A stretch of 64,000 nucleotides of DNA, from the NCBI GenBank assembly GCA_027488845.1, contig JAIYBC010000063.1:62001-126000 (forward strand). Reading direction: 5' to 3'. The notes under the pieces are model-generated. The model was not told where the DNA came from, made no database searches, and was given only the letters and a program-made list of their open reading frames with translations. Positions 29,305 to 38,465 of this stretch are shown here, one piece after another. Every line of letters begins with the position of its first letter. The first letter of the stretch is position 1. Made by a program: the position numbers and the translations under genes. Source of the stretch: Verrucomicrobiales bacterium. Its GTDB lineage: Bacteria > Verrucomicrobiota > Verrucomicrobiia > Limisphaerales > UBA9464.

Positions 29305-31551
29305 TCACTGTTCCAACGTGCGCAGGAAGTTCCCGACCGAGGCGCCGTCCACCACCGACGAGACCGAAACCCGGGAACCGTCGGACGGAATCCGCCCGGT
29401 ACCCTCCGGTTTCCATTCCAGCAGGTTGGTCGAGCTCTGCACCGAGAACTCCTGTCCCGGGGCGCCATGGATCTCCAACTGCAGGCGTCCCTGCTCGACC
29501 GCCGCCCGTTCGACCGCCACCGGCCGGGGGCTGAACCGCAGCAGCCGGCTGGAGAACTTGAACTCGCCGACCCAGAGGCAGGAGCCGTCCCAGGCCAGGC
29601 TGCCCGGCATGAAGAGACTGGAACGGCCGATGTTGGGTCCGACGTCGGAGGTGTCGGCCGCACCCAGGATCAAGGACGCCCGGGCGCCGGCCAGCACCTC
29701 CTCCATCGAGTTCCATCCCAACACCCGGTTGTAGCTGGTGTCCGCCACCCAGAGCCGGGTGCCGTCGAGGAGCGCACCTTCCGGCAGGTTGAACCCGACG
29801 CCGGCCACGGAAACGGGCGGGACGTTGTCGCGGTTCAACAGGGTGACCACCGGCTGCGAGGCGTCGGTGATGCCCTCAAGCCGGTAGATGGCGACCGCGT
29901 GCGGCGGACCGCTGATCGGCACCGCCAGGTAGGTCCCGTCGCTGCTGATCCGGCCCGGTCGGCCGCTGAGGGCCAGCGTCGCCACGGGCACCGCATCGGT
30001 CGCCGGGATGCCCGACCAGACATGCACCTTCTGCTGACCGTAGTCGGCCACGGCGAGGTGACGTGCATCCAGGGCGATGCCGCGGATCTGGTCGAACACG
30101 ACGTTCCCGATCCGGCCCGCGATGACGCGGTCCGGCAGTTGGCCGTCCTTCGGCGCTTGGTTCCAGATCCAGATCCGACCCTGCCCGCCCATGACCAGCC
30201 GTCCGTCATGGTAGGCACCCGCCCAAGGGCTGATCCCCCGATAGACCAGGTCGGGATGGGCACCGCTGGTGTCGGGCCGCTTCTTCCACAGGTACAGGGA
30301 ACGGTCGAAGTCGGAACCCACCCAGAGCGACGTGCCGTCGGTGACCACCGCCGGATTCTGGATCAGGAACCCGGTGCGGAGGGTGTTGGTGTCCACATGC
30401 GGCGAGCCGATGGCGAAGTCGGGACGGGCATCCGCACGCGCCGGGACCGAGTTGAAGACGAGGACGCGGTTCAGGTTCTCGTCGACCGTGTAGAAGCGGC
30501 CGCCGGCCACCGCGAGCCCGATGCCGTCGCCGCCGAAGGGCAGGTTCAGGGAGAGCTTCGGCGCGTCGGTCGCGGAATCCGGGAAGCCGTCATGGACCTC
30601 CATGCGTCCTTCGCCGAGCAGGACCAGCGACCCGTCGACCGACCCTCCGCGCAACCGGGAACCCTGGCGGACGAAGTGGTGCGTGTCCGACGCGGATTCC
30701 GGCAGGCTGCGCCAGAAGTAGGTGGCATGGGTCCCGCCGGGTCCGGGTGCGACGGGCAACCGGCAGTTGTGGTCGTCGAGCGCGAGCGTCACGCCGTCAC
30801 AGGTCAGCGTCCTCGGGGTTCCGAAGGCCGGATCCCGCAGGATGAACGACGGCGCGGTGGTTCCGTCGGCGGGCCATTCCTTCCAGACCATCAGCGCCCC
30901 GCCCTGGGTCGCGCTCACCATGAGACGCCGGCCATCCGTCCAAAGGCCCCACGGCCAGGAAAGGGGCATGGTCCCGAAGGTCGAGAACTCGCGGATCCGG
31001 ATCTGGAAATCCGCCGCCTGGCCCGAGACGGTCGGCGGTCGGTTCCAGACCAGCACCCGGTCGTTGTCGGTGTCCGCCACCACCAGGCGTCCATCGGCGA
31101 TCGAGGCCGCCATCGGCCAGTTCATCTGGTCCAGGCCGGAGCCCGGATCGTTCTGCAGGAAGTCCCGTTGGCCGAGGACGAGGTCGGGCGGCGTGTTCGA
31201 GGCGGGGGGACTGTTCCAGACCAGCACGCGGTTGTTGTTCCGGTCGCAAAGCACCAGCCGGGTTCCATCGCTCGCCACGTGCGAGGGATGGTTGAACATC
31301 AACGGCCCTCCGGTGAGATTGAAGCCGTACCCCGACAGCATCAGGTCGGCGGACTGTCCCGTCCGGAAGCGGCCCGGGAAGCGGTTCGTCGCCTCGGGGT
31401 ACTGCGAGCCGGTCCGCTCGACGGACACCGTCTCGGTGGGAAGCATGGACTTGGGCGGTCGCCGGAAACCTGGGGTCGGCTCGGCCCGCGAGGGTGCCAG
31501 GCCGATCAACAGGACGAGGAGGAACGAGGATGCGGATGTCTTGGTTTTCAT
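29305..31551 (-). CDS. Secreted beta-propeller (NHL-like repeat) protein
   Basis: Internal start MKTKTSASSFLLVLLIGLAPSRA at 31551; about ten degenerate repeats such as HPSHVASDGTRLVLCDRNNNRVLVWNSPP and NWPMAASIADGRLVVADTDNDRVLVWNRPP. Confidence 0.8.
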   Translation of the reverse strand: MKTKTSASSFLLVLLIGLAPSRAEPTPGFRRPPKSMLPTETVSVERTGSQYPEATNRFPGRFRTGQSADLMLSGYGFNLTGGPLMFNHPSHVASDGTRLVLCDRNNNRVLVWNSPPASNTPPDLVLGQRDFLQNDPGSGLDQMNWPMAASIADGRLVVADTDNDRVLVWNRPPTVSGQAADFQIRIREFSTFGTMPLSWPWGLWTDGRRLMVSATQGGALMVWKEWPADGTTAPSFILRDPAFGTPRTLTCDGVTLALDDHNCRLPVAPGPGGTHATYFWRSLPESASDTHHFVRQGSRLRGGSVDGSLVLLGEGRMEVHDGFPDSATDAPKLSLNLPFGGDGIGLAVAGGRFYTVDENLNRVLVFNSVPARADARPDFAIGSPHVDTNTLRTGFLIQNPAVVTDGTSLWVGSDFDRSLYLWKKRPDTSGAHPDLVYRGISPWAGAYHDGRLVMGGQGRIWIWNQAPKDGQLPDRVIAGRIGNVVFDQIRGIALDARHLAVADYGQQKVHVWSGIPATDAVPVATLALSGRPGRISSDGTYLAVPISGPPHAVAIYRLEGITDASQPVVTLLNRDNVPPVSVAGVGFNLPEGALLDGTRLWVADTSYNRVLGWNSMEEVLAGARASLILGAADTSDVGPNIGRSSLFMPGSLAWDGSCLWVGEFKFSSRLLRFSPRPVAVERAAVEQGRLQLEIHGAPGQEFSVQSSTNLLEWKPEGTGRIPSDGSRVSVSSVVDGASVGNFLRTLEQ

Positions 31552-31698
31552 GTGTGATGGATCGGAATCGCGCAGGGCGATCCGGATCCGGGGAGACGCC
31601 GGGCTTGTTGGAATCCGGTCAAAGCGGCCCCGTCCGATTGTAAATCCGGGTAAAGGCAAGCGACCTGCGACGGAGCGGCGATCCACACTGGTCCAGCC

Positions 31699-32433
31699 AT
31701 GGAAGAAGGCGTTCAAGGTGGCGGCACACGGGTGCTGATGGTGGACGACGACGTGCGGCTGTGCCGTCTCACGGAGCGTTTCCTGGCACCGATGGGCTAT
31801 GAGGTCTTCTCGGTGCACACGGGGCCCGAAGGGCTCGACGCGGTCCTCACGGGCCAATGGCATGTGGTGCTGCTCGACGTGATGCTGCCGGGGCTGGACG
31901 GCTTCGAGCTGCTCCGCCGGATCCGGGCCCGAAGCGACGTCCCGGTGCTGATGCGTTCGGCACGGGGCGAATCCGACGACCGCATCGTCGGGCTGGAACT
32001 CGGCGCGGACGACTACCTGCCGAAGACCTTCACCCCCAGGGAACTGCTGGCGCGGATCCGGGCGGTGACGCGTCGTCGGGCCGGGGAGACGGTTTCGAGC
32101 GGGGCCGTCGTTCCCGACGAGGTGGTCGCAGGCGCCCTCCGCATCCACACGGGACTGCGCCGGGCGTGGTTCGAGGAACGGGAGCTGGAACTGACCGCGA
32201 CGGAATTCGACCTCCTGCTGGCTTTCGCCCGTTCCCGCGGACGCGTCCGCACGCGCGAGTCTCTGGTGGAGGAGATCCGGGATCGGTCCTTTGAGGCGTT
32301 CGACCGCTCGGTCGACGTCCATGTCTCCTCGCTTCGGAGGAAGCTGGGCGACGACGCACGGAACCCACGGTGGATCCGGACGGTGCGTTCCCTCGGCTAC
32401 CAGCTCGTCCGCACGCCCGGGGAGCCGCGATGA
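31699..32433 (+). CDS. OmpR/PhoB-family response regulator
   Basis: VLMVDDDVRLCRLTERFL, VVLLDVMLPGLDGFELLRRIR, GLELGADDYLPKTFTPRELLARI, winged-helix DNA-binding domain VDVHVSSLRRKLGDD..IRTVRSLGYQL. Confidence 0.95.
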   Translation: MEEGVQGGGTRVLMVDDDVRLCRLTERFLAPMGYEVFSVHTGPEGLDAVLTGQWHVVLLDVMLPGLDGFELLRRIRARSDVPVLMRSARGESDDRIVGLELGADDYLPKTFTPRELLARIRAVTRRRAGETVSSGAVVPDEVVAGALRIHTGLRRAWFEERELELTATEFDLLLAFARSRGRVRTRESLVEEIRDRSFEAFDRSVDVHVSSLRRKLGDDARNPRWIRTVRSLGYQLVRTPGEPR

Positions 32434-32443
32434 TCCCGGCACG

Positions 32444-33865
32444 ATGACCCTCTACCTGCGCACCTTCGGATGGGTGGTCTTCAACCTCGTCCTGCTGGTC
32501 CTGATCGGCTTCGGGGTCTTCTGGTTCCAGCGTCGACTGCCCCTCGACTCCCTGCTGGCCGATCCGGGAGGCCGGCAGCTGCAGACGCTGGCGGCCTCGG
32601 TGGCCGGATCGCTGGTCTCCACGCCGGCCGACCGCTGGCCGGCGACGTTGGAGGCCGCCGAGCGGACATGGAACGTCCAACTGACCCTGCTCCGTCCCGA
32701 TGGCAGCCGGGTGGCCGGTTCCCCGGCACCGATCCCGGAGGAACTGCGCATCGGCTTGGCCGATTCCCGGATCCGGGCCCCGGAGCCGGCACATCGTGGT
32801 CCCGACGGAATCCCCAGGCTCCCTCCGCCGCCTTGGGGACATTTCGCCGCCCCGCCGGCCGAGGACGGCGTGCTCTACGCGGCCGTGCGCATCCCGGTGC
32901 GGGAATCCGACGACGACTCGCCCCAACTCGCAGTGCTCGTCCGCATCGATCCGGTTCGGGGCGGAAGCCTGCTCTTCGACCTTCGCCCACTCCTGGTGGC
33001 CGCACTGGTCGTGGTGGCGGTCTCGGCGGCGGTGTGGTGGCCGTTCGCCCACCGGATCGTCACCGCGCTCGACCGGGTGATCGCGGTCACCGACCGCATC
33101 GCCACCGGCCGGCTCGACGCCCGCGTGCCGATCGGTCCAGGCGGCGAGATCGGCCGTCTGGGCCTGGCGGTCAACCAGATGGCCGAGCGTCTCGAGGGCA
33201 ACGCGGCCGCACAGCGACGGTTCCTCCGCGACGTGGCCCACGAGCTGTCTTCGCCGATCGCCCGGATGCAGATGGCCTTGGAGATCGAGGGCCCGGCACC
33301 CGGAACCGGGGGCTCCGCACTCGCCGCCGAAATCGCCACCGATGTCGCCGTCCTCCGCGAACGCGTCGAGGAACTCCTCGCCTACTCGCGGGCCACCGAA
33401 CCCGGTCTCGGACCACGGATGGAACCGCTCGACCTCGGCCCCCTCGTCCGCACGGCCGTCGCCCAGGAACTCGGGAGCCGCCTTCGGACCGACATCGAGG
33501 TGCCGTCCCCGACCCGCGTCCTGGGCGATCCCCAGCTGATCCTGCGGGCCATCGCAAACCTCCTGCGCAACAGCCTGCGCCATGGGGGTCCCGAGGCGAC
33601 GGTTCGGATCGTTGCGGATGCCGAAGGCGAATGGACGGAACTCCGCGTGGTCGACAACGGTCCCGGTGTGCCCGGCTGGGCCTTGGAACGGCTCGGGGAA
33701 CCGTTCTTCCGGGTCGATCCCAGCCGGGACCGGAAGACCGGCGGCTCCGGACTCGGGCTCTCCCTCGTGGTCTCGGCCATCACCGCGTGCGGCGGACAGG
33801 TGACGTTCCGCAACGCCGACCCCGGCGGATTCGAGGCGCGGATCCGTCTGCGCAGGGCGACCTGA
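32444..33865 (+). CDS. Sensor histidine kinase (CpxA-like, HAMP-HisKA-HATPase)
   Basis: ATG at 32444; HAMP RIATGRLDARVPIGPGGEIGRLGLAVNQMAERLE; H-box FLRDVAHELSSPIARMQMALE; N/G boxes NLLRNSLRH, VVDNGPGVP, GGSGLGLSLV. Confidence 0.95.
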   Translation: MTLYLRTFGWVVFNLVLLVLIGFGVFWFQRRLPLDSLLADPGGRQLQTLAASVAGSLVSTPADRWPATLEAAERTWNVQLTLLRPDGSRVAGSPAPIPEELRIGLADSRIRAPEPAHRGPDGIPRLPPPPWGHFAAPPAEDGVLYAAVRIPVRESDDDSPQLAVLVRIDPVRGGSLLFDLRPLLVAALVVVAVSAAVWWPFAHRIVTALDRVIAVTDRIATGRLDARVPIGPGGEIGRLGLAVNQMAERLEGNAAAQRRFLRDVAHELSSPIARMQMALEIEGPAPGTGGSALAAEIATDVAVLRERVEELLAYSRATEPGLGPRMEPLDLGPLVRTAVAQELGSRLRTDIEVPSPTRVLGDPQLILRAIANLLRNSLRHGGPEATVRIVADAEGEWTELRVVDNGPGVPGWALERLGEPFFRVDPSRDRKTGGSGLGLSLVVSAITACGGQVTFRNADPGGFEARIRLRRAT

Positions 33866-33992
33866 ATCCCGGCTCCGACCGCGGCGGCCGAAAGGCGCGG
33901 ACCGCCAACCCACCCCGACTCACGCGGAAGGCCGCGGATGCCCTGGCGGAGTCGCGTGAAGTCCGCCTTCGTTCCCGCGGAACGGTTCCGGC

Positions 33993-36900
33993 TCACTCGT
34001 CGTCGCCGCCGCCACCCCGCTTCTCCCAACGCCGTTGGGCGCGCTCGGGCAGGCTGTTGTCCGACTTCACCTGCACCGCGTCCTCGCCGAACATCCCGAC
34101 CACCGCCTCCTCGAACGCCCGCGACGCCATCACCTGGTAGCGGTCGTTCGGCTCGATCCACACCGCCTCGCCACCCGGCAGCCGCAGGCACAGGTACACC
34201 GGCACGCCGCCCTTGTGGGCCTCCATCACCGACCGCAGTTCCTCGAGCCGCGATCCCTGGAGCTGTTCCGCCCGCATCCGGAGCTGGATCCGCTTGGTGA
34301 ACTTCCGCGGGGCGTCGTCGAGGCGGAGGATCTCCTGGGGGAACAGCTTGGGCTTGTCCTCGCCCGTGCTCACCTCCGCGGTCACCAGCAGGGGCTGGTT
34401 CGCCACGAAGAGGTCCACGTACTTCTCGTAGGACTCGTTCATGGCCAGGATCGTCGCCGTCCCGCTCATGTCCTCCAGCGTGACCATCGCGTAGGGCTTG
34501 CCGGTCTTCTTCGAGGACCCCTTCTGCACCGCCGTCACCAGGCCGCCGACGCGGGCCATGCTCCGCGTGGGAAGAGCCGCCAGCTGCTCGATGGTGTGGG
34601 TGGCGTGACGGGAAAGGAGCTTCTCGTAGGGCTCCAGCGGATGACCGCTCACGTAGAAGCCCACCAGCTCCTTCTCGTCCGCCAACCTCTGGGCGATCGG
34701 CCATTCCTCGAGGATCGCGACCTTCTCCGCCTTCTTCGGACCGGCGACCGCGGTCTCGAAGGCGTCGAAGAACGAGACCTGCCCGCGTGCTCGGTCCGCG
34801 GCGGCGGCGCTGGCCAGCCCCATCGCGTGCTCCACCTGCGAGAACACGGTGGCCCGGTTGACGCCGATCGAGTCGCAGGCCCCCGCCTTCACCAAAGCCT
34901 CCAAGCCCTTGCGGTTCACCGCCCGCAGGTCCACCCGGGCGCAGAGGTCCTCCAGGGACGTGAACCTCCCGCCCGAGGCCCGGGCGTCGAGGATCGACTG
35001 CACCGCCACCTCGCCCACGCCCTTGATCGCGGCGAGGCCGAAGCGGATGACCGTCCGGCCGGTGCCGTCCGACGACGTCGCCGGGGCGAAGTTCAGGCGG
35101 GATTCGTTGACGTCCGGTCCCAGGGTGCGGATGCCGAAGCCCTTCGCCTCGCCGATGTACTGGCTCAGCTTCGCGGTGTCCCCCTGGTCGTTGGTCATCA
35201 TCGCGCAGAGGAACTCCACGGGATGGTTGGCCTTCAGCCAGGCGGTCTGGTACGCGACGACCGCATACGCCGCCGCGTGCGACTTGTTGAAGCCGTAGCC
35301 GGCGAACTTCTCGAGCAGGTCGAACACCTCGTTCGCCTTGGGCGCGGCGATGCCGTTCGTCTCGGCGCAGCCCTTCACGAAGCTCTCCCGCTGCACCGCC
35401 ATCTCCTCGATCTTCTTCTTGCCCATCGCCCGCCGCAGCAGGTCCGCGCGGCCCAGCGTGTAGCCGCCCAGAATCTGCGCCGCCTGCATCACCTGCTCCT
35501 GGTAGATCAGGATGCCGTAGGTCTCGCGCGCGATCGGCTCCAGCAACGGGTGCGGATACTCGATCTCCTGCTCCCCGTGCCGGCGCTTGATGAAGTCCGG
35601 GATCAGGTCCATCGGGCCCGGCCGGTAGAGCGAGATCAACGCCGTGATGTGCTCCACCGAGGCGATCTTGAACTTCTTGCAGAGGTCCCGCATGCCGCCG
35701 GATTCCAGCTGGAAGACCCCGAGCGTCTGCGCGTTGTTCAACAGCTCGTAGGTCTTCGCGTCGTCCAAGGGCAGGTCGTCGATGACGATCTCCTTCCCCG
35801 TGGTCTGGCGGATCATCTCCACCGAGTTCCGGATCACCGTCAGGGTCTTCAACCCCAGGAAGTCCATCTTCAACAGGCCCAGGTCGCCGACCGGACCCAT
35901 CGCGTACTGCGTCACGATGCCGCCGTCGTCGTCCTGCTTCAGCGGCAGCAGGTTCACCAGCGGCTGCGCCCCGATCACCACGCCGGCCGCATGCACGCCC
36001 ACGCTCCGCGTCTGGTCCTCCAGCAGCAACGCCGTCTCCACCAGCTCCCGCGTCACCTCCTCGGTCTCGAAGGCCTGCTTGAACTCCGCGCTCTTCTCCA
36101 ACGCGTCCTTCAGCCCCCACTTCACGTCGGTGATCATCTTCGCCAGACGATCCGTCTCCCCGAACCCGAGCCCCATCACGCGGCCCACGTCCCGGATCAC
36201 CGACTTCGCCCCCATGGTGCCGAAGGTGATGATCTGCGCCACCGCCTCGCGCCCGTACTTCTGCCGCACGTACTCGATGACCTCCTGCCGCCGGTCGTCC
36301 GCGAAGTCGATGTCGATGTCGGGCGGGCTCACCCGCTCCGGATTCAGGAAGCGTTCGAAGAGCAGGCCGTAGCGCAGCGGATCGACGTTCGCGATCTCAA
36401 GCAGGTACGTGACCATCGAACCGGCCGCAGAACCACGCGCCACGCACGCGATGCCGTTGTCGCGGCCCCAGCGGACGAAGTCGCCGACGATGAGGAAGTA
36501 CGAGACGTAACCGGTCTTCTCGATGACCCCCAGCTCGAGGTCCAGCCGGGCCAACAGCTGGGCGATGGCCTCCTGGACCCGCGGATCGTCCGCCGGCACC
36601 GGTTCGGGCACCGCGGGGGGCACGACGGCCGGCGCGGGGGTCGGCGCCGGGGCTTCCGACGACGGATCCCCCGATTCCCCAGCAGGGACCGCGACGGGCA
36701 ACGGGGCCGGCGGAAAGAGGAAGGCCAGCCGACGCGTGTCACGGATGCCGTCCACCACGATCCGCGCCCCTTCCACATGGGCCTGGATCGCGTAGCGCCG
36801 CTCGAGGCCGTCGCAGAGCAGACGACGCAGATAACCCTCGCGGGTCCACGTCTCCGGCGGCTGGAACACCGGGTAGTGTTCGGCGCCCTTCCCGAACTTG

Positions 36901-37763
36901 ATCTCGAGATGGCACTTCTCCGCCACCTCCACCGTGTTGAGCACCGCCTCCGGCGTCTCGGCGAACAGCCGCTTCATCTCGTCCGGCGACCGCAGGAAGA
37001 ACTGCTCCTGCTGGTACCGCATCCGCTTGGTGTCGCTCAGCTGCGCCTGGGTGCCGATGCAGATCAGGCAGTCATGGGAGCGCGAGTGCTCCTTCTTGAC
37101 GTAATGGACGTCGTTGGTGGCGACGCACTTGAGGCCGAAGTCCTTGGCCCACGGCAACAGCTGGCGGTTGACCTTGGCCTGCTCGGGGATGCCGTGGTTC
37201 TGGAGTTCGAGGTAGAAGTTCTCCGGCCCGAACACCTGCTTGAAGAAGTCGATGGCGTCCTTCGCCCGCTTGAGGTCGTCCTTCACGATCGACTCCGGGA
37301 TCTCGCTCGCCAGGCAGCCGCTGAGGCCGATCAGTCCCGCGCCGTGCCTCGCCAGCAGCTCCTTGTCGATGCGCGGCTTGTAGTAGTAGCCCTCCAGGTT
37401 GGCCGCGGTGACGAGCTTCACCAGGTTCGCGTAGCCCTCCGCGTTCCGGGCCAGCAACACCAGGTGGTTGTACACGTCCCGCATCCCGCCGGCGCCCTGC
37501 TTGCGGTCCAGACGCGAGCCCGGAGCCACATACACCTCGCATCCGATGATCGGCTTGATGCCGGCCTTCTTCGCGGCCGAGTAGAACTCGATGGCGCCGA
37601 ACATGTTGCCATGGTCGGTCATGGCGATCGCAGGGAACTGCAGCTCCTTCGCCCGCTCCATCAGGCGGTCCAGACGACAGGCTGCGTCGAGCAGCGAGAA
37701 CTCGGTGTGGAGATGCAGATGGGCGAAGTCGGCGGGCATCGCGGTGGGACACGGTTCGGCCAA
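33993..37763 (-). CDS. dnaE: DNA polymerase III subunit alpha
   Basis: FAHLHLHTEFSLLDAACRLDRLM (PHP), SPPDIDIDFADDRRQEVIEYV, RPGPMDLIPDFIKRRHGE, KSHAAAYAVVAYQTAWLKA. Confidence 0.97.
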   Translation of the reverse strand: MAEPCPTAMPADFAHLHLHTEFSLLDAACRLDRLMERAKELQFPAIAMTDHGNMFGAIEFYSAAKKAGIKPIIGCEVYVAPGSRLDRKQGAGGMRDVYNHLVLLARNAEGYANLVKLVTAANLEGYYYKPRIDKELLARHGAGLIGLSGCLASEIPESIVKDDLKRAKDAIDFFKQVFGPENFYLELQNHGIPEQAKVNRQLLPWAKDFGLKCVATNDVHYVKKEHSRSHDCLICIGTQAQLSDTKRMRYQQEQFFLRSPDEMKRLFAETPEAVLNTVEVAEKCHLEIKFGKGAEHYPVFQPPETWTREGYLRRLLCDGLERRYAIQAHVEGARIVVDGIRDTRRLAFLFPPAPLPVAVPAGESGDPSSEAPAPTPAPAVVPPAVPEPVPADDPRVQEAIAQLLARLDLELGVIEKTGYVSYFLIVGDFVRWGRDNGIACVARGSAAGSMVTYLLEIANVDPLRYGLLFERFLNPERVSPPDIDIDFADDRRQEVIEYVRQKYGREAVAQIITFGTMGAKSVIRDVGRVMGLGFGETDRLAKMITDVKWGLKDALEKSAEFKQAFETEEVTRELVETALLLEDQTRSVGVHAAGVVIGAQPLVNLLPLKQDDDGGIVTQYAMGPVGDLGLLKMDFLGLKTLTVIRNSVEMIRQTTGKEIVIDDLPLDDAKTYELLNNAQTLGVFQLESGGMRDLCKKFKIASVEHITALISLYRPGPMDLIPDFIKRRHGEQEIEYPHPLLEPIARETYGILIYQEQVMQAAQILGGYTLGRADLLRRAMGKKKIEEMAVQRESFVKGCAETNGIAAPKANEVFDLLEKFAGYGFNKSHAAAYAVVAYQTAWLKANHPVEFLCAMMTNDQGDTAKLSQYIGEAKGFGIRTLGPDVNESRLNFAPATSSDGTGRTVIRFGLAAIKGVGEVAVQSILDARASGGRFTSLEDLCARVDLRAVNRKGLEALVKAGACDSIGVNRATVFSQVEHAMGLASAAAADRARGQVSFFDAFETAVAGPKKAEKVAILEEWPIAQRLADEKELVGFYVSGHPLEPYEKLLSRHATHTIEQLAALPTRSMARVGGLVTAVQKGSSKKTGKPYAMVTLEDMSGTATILAMNESYEKYVDLFVANQPLLVTAEVSTGEDKPKLFPQEILRLDDAPRKFTKRIQLRMRAEQLQGSRLEELRSVMEAHKGGVPVYLCLRLPGGEAVWIEPNDRYQVMASRAFEEAVVGMFGEDAVQVKSDNSLPERAQRRWEKRGGGGDDE

Positions 37764-37913
37764 CCCGACGGGGTGTCCAGAGCGGAATCCAAACGCCCAG
37801 CCCGACCGGCATTTTCAGCCGCCTTCCACCCGAGGAGACCCCCAGCACTGAGCAAAACCCGCCACCCCGAGGCAAATCATCCACCGGAAACCCTGAATTA
37901 CCGCCTCGGCCAG

Positions 37914-38130
37914 TAAAATGTACGGTTGGCAAGGGATAAGCTGCACCCACCCCTGTGGAAACCGGAGCCCCTCATCGATCCCAGATTGGTGGAGGATTCC
38001 ATCCCCCCGTCACGGCCATCATGGTTGTGACAAAGGTCCTACCCACATCCCCGAACGACTTGGGCGAACAGGCCTGAGCCGCTGCTTCAGAACACTGGCC
38101 CGGAGGACGCTCCACAGCCCTCCGGGTTTT
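37914..38130 (+). ncRNA. Candidate small structured RNA (no family assigned)
   Basis: TAAAAT -10-like hexamer at 37914, 10-11-bp hairpin GTCACGGCCAT-c-ATGGTTGTGAC (38009-38031, two G-U pairs), terminator hairpin at 38099-38130; no convincing protein ORF. Confidence 0.3.
38099..38130 (+). terminator. Rho-independent terminator
   Basis: CCCGGAGG (38099-38106)/CCTCCGGG (38119-38126) followed by TTTT (38127-38130). Confidence 0.7.
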
Positions 38131-38149
38131 CTGTCTCCATAGGGGTTGG

Positions 38150-38450
38150 TACGGGCGTTGCCAGTTGTCCGTTGTCAGTGGCCCGTGGCGGGCCCGGCCC
38201 ATCGCAACCGCTTCCCCAGACTGGCCACGGAGGCACAGAGGACACGGAGGTGGAAGTCCGTTGTTCGTGGCTCGTGGTTTGTCGTCGCTGCCCGTCGTCC
38301 GTGGTTCACCGCTGGCTTCCGCAGCTCTCGACCCAGCCTGATGCCCGGCATTCAGCTCCGTGCTCGCGGCTCCCGGCTCCCTGCTGCTTTCGGCACCCCG
38401 CATCTCCCCCCTTCCGGGCGGCCCGGGGTTGCTGTAGGCGGTCTGCCGGG
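38150..38450. repeat. Intergenic cluster of short phrase-like near-tandem repeats
   Basis: GCCAGTTGTCCGTTGTCAGTGGCCCGTGG; GGCCACGGAGGCACAGAGGACACGGAGG; GTTCGTGGCTCGTGGTTTGTCG; GCTCGCGGCTCCCGGCTCCCTGC. Confidence 0.5.
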
Positions 38451-38465
38451 TCCAGTATCGAACGC

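Noticed and set aside
34035-37916. 1293-aa plus-strand ORF antisense to dnaE
   Set aside because: Low-complexity His/Arg/Leu-rich sequence; the dnaE frame is unambiguous.
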